A stretch of 5,882 nt of DNA, from assembly GCA_040880205.1 (NCBI GenBank), contig JBBDIU010000052.1:1-5882 (forward strand), given 5' to 3'. This document shows, one piece after another, positions 1 through 5,808 of the stretch. The notes under the pieces are model-generated. The model searched no databases, was not told where the DNA came from, and saw only the letters and a program-made list of their open reading frames with translations. Within the stretch, counting starts at the first letter, position 1. The number at the start of each line of letters is the position of its first letter. This DNA is from WACF01 sp040880205. GTDB taxonomy: Bacteria; Pseudomonadota; Gammaproteobacteria; Pseudomonadales; Cellvibrionaceae. The translations under genes and the position numbers were made by a program.

Positions 1-2
1 TC

Positions 3-824
3 ATATTTTTGCCGCGCATCTTCACCTAGCCAACCTGCACTCACTGAATACTCATAAACTTGTAAAGCGCTCCACGCGCCAAAAACAGCAACCAATCCAA
101 GAAATACCAATTGCGGCGGGCGAAGACGTCTTAAGCTTGAGCGCTTCCCCCACATCGACTGCGCGGCCAGGTAGCAACCAGCCAAAAACACGACCCCACC
201 GACTGCTCTAGAGCCCATATACATATTCAATACAGCGGTTCCTAATAGAACCGTTGCGGGCAACATCCTCATAGAATGCTTTCTCGACGTAACCGCTACT
301 GCAAGCAACACTAGTGACCAGGTAACGGTCGAGCCATAGCCGAACTTCCATGGATGAGCAATAGAGTAGTCGTCCGGCGCCACATAGTACGCAATTAGTC
401 CGCCCAGCGCTGCGCCCGCCGCAAACAGTACAAGACGCTTTGGATAACCTCGCAAAAGGAGATACACAGAACAAAAGTTGATTAACGTGAAGCCGATCAT
501 GGCCCAACCACGAGCATAATCCTCGAAGTGCGAACCGCGAACCAGATCAGTGATAACTTGCGCAAACAGCCATAACAAAAGCAAAACGATAGCCACCCGC
601 GGCAGTGGTTCGGATAATCTACGACCATAGCGAGCAAAAAGAAAAGGTAATACGGCGGCTAGCAAAATCTCTGTGAGATATAACCGCCCGACGAGGTCAA
701 TTTCCAGAAAGCGAAGTAATGGTGCGAGAAACGACAAGCAATCAAAGAAGCCTATTCTTGGAAGCCCTAAGAATCGTTTATTGCTCATCGGACGATGGCT
801 AACAGGATGCATCCTATTGATCAT
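3..824 (-). CDS. O-antigen polymerase/ligase-type membrane protein (Wzy/WaaL family), C-terminus beyond the window
   Basis: A long minus-strand frame stays open from an upstream stop at 840-842 to the left edge with no stop, about 274 codons. It encodes a very hydrophobic protein with roughly nine membrane segments, for example around residues 49-65, 76-92, 108-123, 131-147 and 200-218. The segment NMYMGSRAVGG and the periplasmic-side segment YEYSVSAGWLGEDARQKY resemble conserved stretches of O-antigen ligase/polymerase proteins, which join flipped glycan repeat units or attach them to lipid A-core in the inner membrane. The C-terminal part is outside the window. Start choice is uncertain: ATG at 824 has an AAAG stretch 5 bases upstream, and ATGs at 812 and 788 (MSNKRFLG) are alternatives without a clear ribosome site. 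It follows the glycosyltransferase remnant by about 53 bases. Polymerase and ligase cannot be separated from sequence alone. Confidence 0.8.
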   Translation of the reverse strand, partial: MINRMHPVSHRPMSNKRFLGLPRIGFFDCLSFLAPLLRFLEIDLVGRLYLTEILLAAVLPFLFARYGRRLSEPLPRVAIVLLLLWLFAQVITDLVRGSHFEDYARGWAMIGFTLINFCSVYLLLRGYPKRLVLFAAGAALGGLIAYYVAPDDYSIAHPWKFGYGSTVTWSLVLLAVAVTSRKHSMRMLPATVLLGTAVLNMYMGSRAVGGVVFLAGCYLAAQSMWGKRSSLRRLRPPQLVFLGLVAVFGAWSALQVYEYSVSAGWLGEDARQKY

Positions 825-877
825 TGGATCTTTATCAAGTTATTCAACTTCTAGCTTCGCTCTCGCAGCATTATGGA

Positions 878-1609
878 CTACTGTTCGAGCAAGTTCTCGT
901 ATAGCGCAACGTACCGCTTCGCAATCACGCTTTTTTCGAAGCATTTTGACGCTGCGGATTCAGCTGCCTTACCGAGGGCGCCATCGACGTTTGCCCCAAT
1001 CACCCAGTCTATTCCTCTAGCCAAATCAGAGGAGTCAAATGCGCGCGCCTTATAGCCCGTGATCTTATGATCTACGATATCGCGAGGGCCGCAGGCATTA
1101 AAACAGACAGTTGGTGTCTGGCAAGCCATAGCCTCTACTAGCGTCTTTCCAAATGCTTCCATTTTCGATGGTGCGACAAAGACATCAGCTGCACTATAGG
1201 CAAGTCTTAAAGAAGTTGAATCTGCCAAATATCCAAGTTCTTTAATTTCCTGTTTTAATCCCACGCTCCATCCTTGTTGGCACTTACCGAATACTAGAAC
1301 TAGATATTTATCTTCTGGGAACAGCGCCATTGACTCCATAAAGAGTTCCAAACCTTTATAAGGGGCGTGAATCGATGTGGCACCTATTAGCACTATCGGT
1401 TTGTCGCTGCTGATACCCAATGCGACTCGAGCCGCACTCTTTTCAATAGGGAAAAACTCATCGCCGTCTATGCAGTTGCTGAATCCTTCTTCAGCAGCCT
1501 GAAAAAGGAACGCATTAAGAAAAGAATCTATAAAACCCGTGATCTCGCCAGAGCGGACATATTCGATTACATCGAGATGTTCTACAATCAACTTCGACGA
1601 CGCAGCCAT
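878..1609 (-). pseudogene. GT4-family glycosyltransferase, 5'-truncated; first 44 codons are antisense to an IS remnant
   Basis: Residues from about 45 onward are the C-terminal nucleotide-sugar-binding domain of a GT-B fold, GT4-family glycosyltransferase. Visible signs are NCIDGDEFFP (family: NGID..FxP), KGLELF at 85-90, the EX7E motif E151-E159 in KMEAFGKTLVEAMA, and GPRDIVDHKITGY near 174-185. Such enzymes usually have about 350-400 residues, so the whole N-terminal acceptor domain is missing. Residues 1-44 (about 1478-1609) are not glycosyltransferase sequence: they are the exact antisense, codon for codon, of an IS3-type transposase C-terminus. The ATG at 1609 has no Shine-Dalgarno sequence. 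Glycosyltransferase-derived DNA is therefore about 878-1477. The gene is very probably non-functional. The intact enzyme would have added a sugar to the lipid-linked repeat unit. The 3' end at 878 (TAG) looks native. Confidence 0.87.
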
Positions 1610-1654
1610 CTTGGTGGGGTCAGTCCAGAGGCATTTGAACGTGCCTCAAAATGA
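1472..1654 (+). pseudogene. IS3-family transposase OrfB, C-terminal 60 codons only
   Basis: A plus-strand frame with no start codon reads AVAESFFSSLKKERI, then YKTRDLARADIFDYIEMFYN, then RRRSHLGGVSPEAFERASK, and stops at TGA 1652-1654. These are the well-known final segments of IS3-family OrfB (DDE) transposases: the ESFF...LK block holding the last catalytic Glu (E at 1481-1483) followed by the FDYIE.FYN..RRHS.LG..SP..FE block. Only about 60 of some 280 residues remain, so it is inactive. It runs opposite to all neighbouring genes. Its left boundary falls inside the glycosyltransferase frame near 1472-1478, where the two homologies meet and may share a few bases. Confidence 0.88.
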
Positions 1655-1662
1655 ACAGACGG

Positions 1663-1689
1663 AGTGTCCTCGTTAGCGTGGGAAGTCCA
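1663..1689. repeat. Probable right terminal inverted repeat of the IS remnant
   Basis: Read on the minus strand this stretch begins TGGACTTCCC and ends GGACACT, a layout common for IS3-family ends, which start with TG and carry a GGACACT-like block about 20 bases in. It lies 8 bases past the transposase stop, as expected. The partner repeat is absent with the left end, so the assignment cannot be confirmed by pairing. Confidence 0.5.
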
Positions 1690-1786
1690 ATATGATGAAA
1701 TATTAAAGGTAAACGCAAGCGTTAATGTCGGCGGAGTCAAGACTAAAAAGAAACAAAAGTAGGTAAACTTAGCGCTGTCAATCTCC
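1690..1786. other. Short intergenic stretch between IS end and sulfotransferase
   Basis: AT-rich, 97 bases. It holds the possible promoter and a small palindrome, AACGC-AA-GCGTT (1712-1723). No coding remnant of the missing glycosyltransferase N-terminus was recognised, which suits a deletion of that part rather than its displacement to this side. Confidence 0.4.
1753..1781 (-). promoter_or_regulatory. Possible sigma70-like promoter reading leftwards
   Basis: On the minus strand a perfect TTGACA (1781-1776) is followed after 17 bases by TTTTGT (1758-1753), a poor match to TATAAT. It lies just after the sulfotransferase stop (1787) and would direct transcription into the IS remnant, the glycosyltransferase fragment and the Wzy gene. 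The weak -10 makes this tentative. Confidence 0.2.
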
Positions 1787-2590
1787 TCAACTCTCTATGC
1801 GATAGCCGCGCTTTAACATCTGACTTCCCCATTTCTTGTAGATCTGTTCGAGCGCAAAAGGACTGAGCTCGGCCCAACTGCTGGAACTCCCATTTCGGAA
1901 GAATAGTGCTGCCAGCTCACGATCCTCCCGCGCAGCCCATTTCAAGCCTTCCCTCTCTTCCTTTTTTCTCAGGTTTTCGATGGAACACTCGGTCACTGCT
2001 GACGAGATACTCTCTTGATTACAGTTCAAGCCCACAAATTCGCAAATCTTCCTCAAGTTCGCCACGGGGTCAGACTTCATCTCTTCGTAGCAAAGGTGGA
2101 GCATATCTGCCCTTTCGGCACATTCCCAACTTCCCACGTTTTCGGCCCAAGTGCCGTACCTGTCTACATCACCGGACAAGAACCGCAGAACGAAATCATC
2201 CAGTGACATTTCAGCAATATCACGATCTCCCCGTACTCCTCGAAGATAGTGATAGTATGAAACGCAAACGGCACGAGGATCTCTGGTGATGTAAACTACA
2301 CGTTTGTAGTCTGGTCTAAAGCTCTGATGGCTCTTGATAAGTCTTCCGCCACAGGGAAAACGATAAGCCTTCCTAAGAACTTTCCCCGTGCTTTTGTAAA
2401 CATCTGGCACAAGCCTTTCCATATCTACGAGCGATGCTTGGGGCCTAACCAAATGCGCAACCAAGGCCCGAATCCAAGTGTTACCCGACTTCGGATACGA
2501 CACCAACATTACATCCTCAGTGTCTGGCGAAAACTTATCTCCTTGCTTGGATAGTTCAAATTCCGCGCGCCGCAAAAATTGCTTTACCAT
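1787..2590 (-). CDS. PAPS-dependent sulfotransferase (Sulfotransfer_1 family)
   Basis: 267 residues, a normal full length for this family, which transfers sulfate from 3'-phosphoadenosine-5'-phosphosulfate (PAPS) to a hydroxyl or amine. The 5'-phosphosulfate loop is YPKSGNTW at 32-39 (Lys34). IKSHQSF at 85-91 supplies the likely catalytic His88. The 3'-phosphate site is YITRDPRAVCVSYY at 100-113 (Arg103, Ser111). The family's late RKGxxGDW motif appears as RNGSSSSW at 232-239, so Arg and Trp are kept but the Gly-Asp pair is replaced by serines. There is no signal peptide or membrane segment, so it should act in the cytoplasm. It starts 18 bases after the flippase stop, with AGGGA about 10 bases before the ATG, and is presumably co-transcribed. 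The context points to sulfation of the polysaccharide unit or its lipid-linked precursor. The actual acceptor is unknown. Confidence 0.93.
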   Translation of the reverse strand: MVKQFLRRAEFELSKQGDKFSPDTEDVMLVSYPKSGNTWIRALVAHLVRPQASLVDMERLVPDVYKSTGKVLRKAYRFPCGGRLIKSHQSFRPDYKRVVYITRDPRAVCVSYYHYLRGVRGDRDIAEMSLDDFVLRFLSGDVDRYGTWAENVGSWECAERADMLHLCYEEMKSDPVANLRKICEFVGLNCNQESISSAVTECSIENLRKKEEREGLKWAAREDRELAALFFRNGSSSSWAELSPFALEQIYKKWGSQMLKRGYRIES

Positions 2591-2608
2591 TAGCTGCTAT
2601 TCCCTAGA

Positions 2609-3985
2609 TCAATCTGGATGTTCAGCCCGATCATCAAAATGGCTCTTCGACCATCCGAATGCGGTGCTATTTACGCCGGTCCGCAGTCGTACCGCTACCA
2701 CCAAGACAAGATTCCAAGCGCCTAGTCCTATCCCCGTCGCAAGCGCGGCTCCCGCGATGCCAAAGCGCGGAATCAAAACCACGTTCAGCACAATATTCGT
2801 CAGCGCACCAATAGCCATTCCGCCTGCCGCGTCCTTCTCGTGCCCTGTCATGTTGAGAATGTTGCCTACGGAGCCCGCTCCCGCATTGATCACCTGCGCA
2901 CTGCACAGGATAGCAAGGCACAGCGCGCCCCGTTCATATTCGTTGCCAAAGACCGCCCCCAAGATCGTCCGTCCAAACAGGCTCATCACCAGCGCCGCCG
3001 GCAGTGCCAGCGCCAAGGCGCCGCGGGCCGCAGCAGTGACTACGCGCTGCAAACTTTGCATTTCGCCAGCCGCGTAGAGCCGCGAGATGGAGGGCTGAAT
3101 CGCCATGTTTACCACTACCAGCGAAAATGCCACCAACTCGGCGCCCCGTGCTGCGGCCCGGTAGATCCCGGCCGACTCCGCTCCCTTCATGGCGGCGAGC
3201 ATCAGCACATCAGTCTGAGTGTTGATGATACTCATGCCGCCAAGGAACAGCAGCGGGCCGGCCGCACGCGCCCAATTCACCATGTCGTAGCGTGGCTCGA
3301 CGTGCTGCAGTTCACCCGGAAGTCGGGGCAGCAGTAGCCAGCCGCCGACGAAGAAGGCGACGGCGACCGCTGCAAAGCGCAGTGCCATGGCGGATTCAGG
3401 CGTAAATGCGTGACCGGCAACACTCCAGGCGGCCAGCAGCAGGACGAATAGCCCCGGCATGACGAGGTTTTCAGGCAACTGTCCCAGAACAACATGGTGC
3501 AGTCCGCTCAAGGCCGCTGAGCGCAACGCGCCCAGCGCGCTCAGTGGCAGCAGGGCCATGGCCCACAGCAAAGCGTGAGCATAGGCAGGTGCGATGCGGT
3601 CGCCCAGCGCCCACACAACGACCGCACCCGCAATCGCAATCAGCGCGGAGAGCAGCAGCACCAGCAGGTGGACGCGCCGCAGTAAACCGCGCATCAGCCC
3701 CCACTGCTGGCGCATGCGATAGCTGGCAAACAGGCGCACCACCAAGGTCGGCAGGCCGAGCATGGTCGGCACGCCAAGCACTGTCATGACAGCCAGTGCA
3801 GTAGCGTAGATGCCATAGCCCGCCGCCCCCAGCCAGCGTGCCAGGAGGACGCTGGAGAGCAGTGCCAAGGCCTTGGCTGACAAGCTCAGTACGAGGCTGC
3901 CGACGGCGGCGCCGACAAGTTGGCGTCGCAAAGGCGAACCGCCAACGGCGAGGCGACGTAGGCGCGCGAAGATAGTGGCGGCCAT
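2609..3985 (-). CDS. wzx: Wzx-type polysaccharide flippase (MOP superfamily)
   Basis: Very hydrophobic protein of 458 residues with about 12-14 membrane segments. The N-terminal pattern AKALALLSSVLLARWLGAAG followed by YGIYATALAVMTVLG is typical of polysaccharide export/flippase proteins, as is the later NEYERGALCLAILCSAQVIN and FGIAGAALATGIGLG near the C-terminus. Such proteins move undecaprenyl-diphosphate-linked glycan units across the inner membrane. The start at 3985 is chosen because GGAGGG lies 9 bases upstream (about 3995-4000). An in-frame ATG at 4030 would give 473 residues, but its nearest GGAG is only 2 bases away. The gene is markedly richer in G+C than its neighbours: positions 3421-3480 have 37 of 60 G/C, whereas 1201-1260 in the glycosyltransferase fragment have about 18. 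This suggests a different origin. The gene symbol is by family; export-type homologues outside Wzx are possible. Confidence 0.92.
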   Translation of the reverse strand: MAATIFARLRRLAVGGSPLRRQLVGAAVGSLVLSLSAKALALLSSVLLARWLGAAGYGIYATALAVMTVLGVPTMLGLPTLVVRLFASYRMRQQWGLMRGLLRRVHLLVLLLSALIAIAGAVVVWALGDRIAPAYAHALLWAMALLPLSALGALRSAALSGLHHVVLGQLPENLVMPGLFVLLLAAWSVAGHAFTPESAMALRFAAVAVAFFVGGWLLLPRLPGELQHVEPRYDMVNWARAAGPLLFLGGMSIINTQTDVLMLAAMKGAESAGIYRAAARGAELVAFSLVVVNMAIQPSISRLYAAGEMQSLQRVVTAAARGALALALPAALVMSLFGRTILGAVFGNEYERGALCLAILCSAQVINAGAGSVGNILNMTGHEKDAAGGMAIGALTNIVLNVVLIPRFGIAGAALATGIGLGAWNLVLVVAVRLRTGVNSTAFGWSKSHFDDRAEHPD

Positions 3986-3992
3986 CAACTGT

Positions 3993-4001
3993 AGCCCTCC
4001 G
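3993..4001 (-). promoter_or_regulatory. Strong ribosome binding site deciding the flippase start
   Basis: On the minus strand the run GGAGGG sits 9 bases before ATG 3985-3983. It is the best Shine-Dalgarno match seen before any gene in the window and favours this start over the in-frame ATG at 4030. Confidence 0.6.
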
Positions 4002-4031
4002 GCGGCCTTGCGGCAGCGCGCGTCAAGCATT

Positions 4032-4055
4032 CTCCGGGAGAAATGAAACCCGGAG
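4032..4055. repeat. 7-bp inverted repeat (hairpin) upstream of the flippase
   Basis: CTCCGGG (4032-4038) and CCCGGAG (4049-4055) are perfect inverted copies around a 10-base AT-rich loop, in the gap between the 33-codon frame and the flippase. No T-run follows on either strand, so it is not a standard intrinsic terminator. Its downstream arm on the minus strand contains the GGAG next to the alternative ATG at 4030, which the hairpin would hide. This could be an attenuating RNA structure or chance in GC-rich DNA. Confidence 0.35.
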
Positions 4056-4085
4056 GATTTGGCTTTCCAGACAACGGGGGACAGA

Positions 4086-4187
4086 TCACGGTTTTAAGAT
4101 GTAACGATAGAGCGCAAACAGCAGACCCGCGCCTACGAAGATCCGCAGAACGTTGGCCAGGGCGTTGCGGACTAAAGGCTTGCTCAT
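4086..4187 (-). CDS. 33-residue putative membrane peptide, possibly a truncated membrane protein
   Basis: The ATG at 4187-4185 overlaps the methyltransferase TGA as ATGA, the same arrangement as between the two methyltransferase genes. That supports a translated, coupled gene start. The peptide begins MSKPLVRNALANVLRIFV, continues into a hydrophobic run GAGLLFALYRYI, and ends in LKP at TGA 4086-4088. A basic head followed by one membrane helix would place it in the inner membrane. No family is recognised with confidence. The sequence could be the first helix of a larger membrane protein (LPG-synthase-TM or flippase-like) cut short by recombination, since the next 100 bases hold no continuation that I recognise. 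The start position is well supported by context. Whether it is a real small protein or a remnant is open. Confidence 0.45.
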   Translation of the reverse strand: MSKPLVRNALANVLRIFVGAGLLFALYRYILKP

Positions 4188-5098
4188 CGCTTTTGCATCA
4201 TGACCATGAAATGGTCAGGTGCACTCATCCAGGACGGCGGATGATCGGCCAACTCTGGATAGGTTTTTACGTTCTTACCGCCCATGCCTAGTTTTCGTAG
4301 AATGCGAAATCCTGAGCCACCAAATCGATACATAAGATTGCTCGCTAACTGTTTGACATATCGTGACCTCGATGTGTTGCCATGAGCAAAGGTGGCTCGC
4401 CTTACGATTTGATAATCAAGAACACAAGCAAGCTTTAAAAACCACGCCGGGCTAACAAAGGAAATGTGCTCAGCAATAGTACAGTACCAGTAACGACTAC
4501 CCATTAAGCGAAAGGTGAAGGCATCCAGATTACCGCTAGAAATAAGAACCCATCCTCTAGGCCTTACCGCCGCAAGACAGTCATCAAGGAAAGACCCTGG
4601 CCGCTCTACATGTTCGATGACGTCGAAGGCAGTAATGCAATCGAAGTTGCCTGAAACAGCGGAAAAATCATTTCCTATGACCTCAATGCCCTTTTGTTCT
4701 GCCCGGTTACGCGCCGCACTATGAATTTCGATACCATAGCAGCGGTATGATCCGACCAGCGGCTCTAGGAAACCGCCATCAAAACATCCTATGTCAAGGA
4801 CTCGACTTTCTGTGCTAAGGTTTTGCTCGATCCAGCCGCGAGCGATACGCCAGTCAATGCGGCTATCTCCCGCTGCCGTCCAAGCCTCTTCTTTGCCTAT
4901 CACGTAGAGAGTGTCAAGTTCCTCTTTACTCAACCGAGGCCAGCGAAAGCCCAGCGAACATTGGGTGCAGCGGTATAAGTATCCACCCGAAAGCGGACGT
5001 TCAAGCACCCGCCCGGCGAATAAATCAGTTGCAGGAATGGGCCCAATTGGCATCACCTCTCCTGAACAATCAGGGCACCTGGGCGAAGATATTGTCAT
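4184..5098 (-). CDS. Class I SAM-dependent methyltransferase with N-terminal zinc ribbon
   Basis: 304 residues. The N-terminus has two Cys pairs, CPDC (8-11) and CTQC (44-47), forming a probable zinc ribbon. The Rossmann methyltransferase core follows: motif I VLDIGCFDGGF at 100-110 (family DxGxG form, here GCFDGG), the ribose-binding acidic residue Glu124 in YGIEIHS, and FDVIEHVERPGSFL at about 158-171, typical of the Methyltransf_23 group. Members in polysaccharide loci methylate sugars or sugar nucleotides in the cytoplasm, and some zinc-ribbon members are sugar C-methyltransferases. The exact substrate cannot be read here. The start ATG at 5098 overlaps the FkbM stop as ATGA, and the stop at 4184 overlaps the next small frame in the same way, indicating translational coupling in one operon. 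The frame is intact with no motif missing. Confidence 0.92.
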   Translation of the reverse strand: MTISSPRCPDCSGEVMPIGPIPATDLFAGRVLERPLSGGYLYRCTQCSLGFRWPRLSKEELDTLYVIGKEEAWTAAGDSRIDWRIARGWIEQNLSTESRVLDIGCFDGGFLEPLVGSYRCYGIEIHSAARNRAEQKGIEVIGNDFSAVSGNFDCITAFDVIEHVERPGSFLDDCLAAVRPRGWVLISSGNLDAFTFRLMGSRYWYCTIAEHISFVSPAWFLKLACVLDYQIVRRATFAHGNTSRSRYVKQLASNLMYRFGGSGFRILRKLGMGGKNVKTYPELADHPPSWMSAPDHFMVMMQKR

Positions 5099-5418
5099 CT
5101 CACAAACGGCTCATCGAAACACACCACCCGGCCATCCTCACCATAGAACTGATCGCGATTTCCGGCATAGCCAAAACCAGCCTCATGGAGCAATTCCGCG
5201 AGCCCGTAGAAATCCGCTTGGCCCTGATAAAGTGGATCGAGGCAGCCTTCCAGCACAACGGCCCGACACTGGGAAAGCACACGCCTTCCTCCGTGCAGGA
5301 CACGGTCCTCGAAACCTTGTACATCCAGCTTAAGCAGAATTTCGCGCGGCATGGAATCAAGGGTATCTAACGTCCAAGGTAGACGTCCGAATTTGGGAAT
5401 GCGTTCCGATTGTAGAGA
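5095..5418 (-). pseudogene. FkbM-family methyltransferase, C-terminal fragment
   Basis: The open frame downstream of TGA 5419-5421 reads ...RLPWTLDTLDSMPREILLKL then DVQGFEDRVLHGG, matching the FkbM signature (tLDsl....lLlKiDvQGfE..vL.Ga) and its usual tail, including LYQGQADFYGLAELLHEAGF. FkbM proteins transfer a methyl group from SAM, often to a sugar hydroxyl. Whole proteins have roughly 230-300 residues. Only about 105 are left, and the SAM-binding N-terminal part is missing. The internal ATG at 5352 has no Shine-Dalgarno sequence, so a functional product is unlikely. The stop at 5095-5097 overlaps the next gene's ATG, a preserved native gene end. Upstream the same frame runs into the epimerase remnant after the TGA, so a deletion junction lies somewhere about 5400-5466. 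Confidence 0.85.
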
Positions 5419-5466
5419 TCATGGCAGTTGTCCGTAGCCGCAAGCAATGCGTGAAGGCATATGCTG

Positions 5467-5718
5467 CTCGGTTACGCCTAACTTGTCATTTTTGTTGTAG
5501 AACAAGAACAGTAGCTGCTCCTGAGTTTTGGTCATATGATAAATGCTGCCTGAATTGGCAGGATAGATAATTTCGCCTCCCACCTGCGCATCATCCTTGA
5601 TGTTAATAGCCTTCAGAGATTTTCATGCTGGCCGCATTCCAGCTCAATATCGATTTTGCGCCTGGATAGGCCATCCACAAAATCCATCACCACCAAGCAC
5701 TAAAATTCGCATGTTCAT
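5467..5718 (-). pseudogene. NAD-dependent epimerase (UDP-sulfoquinovose synthase/SQD1-like), three-piece remnant
   Basis: Piece 1 (5718-5668) reads MNMRILVLGGDGFCGWP, the nucleotide-binding start of an extended SDR (GGxGFxG). Piece 2 (5669-5616), in the next frame, reads LSRRKIDIELECGQHENL, matching the segment that in intact relatives lies about 22 residues further on (..VDNLSRRKIDxELG). Piece 3 (5616-5467), in another frame, reads LKAINIKDDAQVGGEIIYP then ANSGSIYHMTKTQEQLLF and ends NDKLGVTE. It contains the catalytic YxxxK (Tyr 5541-5539, Lys 5529-5527) of the middle of the protein. Piece 1 alone stops at 5644 and piece 2 at 5613. Large parts between the pieces and the whole C-terminal half are missing, so the gene is dead. 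SQD1 makes UDP-sulfoquinovose from UDP-glucose and sulfite. Relatives with other sugar products exist, so the substrate is uncertain. Confidence 0.78.
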
Positions 5719-5808
5719 GTTTCCCACTGTTTCGTTAGAGTTAATTGGAAACTAATCCGTTAGGTGAAACTATTCGCTAAGCCATCATCATTCAACAAGG
5801 TTACCAAA
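5719..5808. other. Short intergenic stretch before the epimerase remnant
   Basis: 90 AT-rich bases. A GTGGGAAAC stretch before ATG 5718 is a weak ribosome site. A short CTAA-CGGA-TTAG inverted repeat (5752-5763) is present. I see no convincing promoter or terminator. Confidence 0.3.

Larger units (their letters stand above)
1472..1689 (+). mobile_element. Right-end remnant of an IS3-family insertion sequence
   Basis: The remnant comprises the transposase C-terminus (1472-1654) and 35 further bases to a probable element end at 1689. The left end, OrfA and most of OrfB are missing. A simple history fits: the element inserted to the right (5' side) of the glycosyltransferase gene, then one deletion removed the element's left part plus the 5' half of that gene, joining them near 1475. 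This history is inferred. What is seen is the abrupt switch of homology. Confidence 0.8.

Noticed and set aside
208..507. 99-codon minus-strand frame
   Set aside because: It is a Cys/Arg-rich out-of-frame reading inside the membrane-protein gene, whose own frame is open over the whole stretch and clearly hydrophobic.
673..1055. Plus-strand open frames
   Set aside because: They lie opposite the Wzy-type gene and the glycosyltransferase fragment, are Ser/Arg-rich and show no domain.
1712..1723. AACGC-AA-GCGTT palindrome as a terminator
   Set aside because: The stem is only 4-5 bp and no T-run adjoins it in a terminator arrangement.
2478..3337. Plus-strand open frames of 199 and 165 codons opposite the flippase and sulfotransferase
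   Set aside because: They are typical long antisense frames in GC-rich coding DNA, low-complexity and without recognisable motifs.
5029..5370. Plus-strand 113-codon frame and a second minus-strand frame at 5100-5360
   Set aside because: The FkbM C-terminal signature in the other minus frame explains the stretch.
5719..5808. Promoter or operator before the epimerase remnant
   Set aside because: Short repeats such as CTAA/TTAG and GTTTC/GAAAC are too weak, and no -35/-10 pair with good spacing was found.
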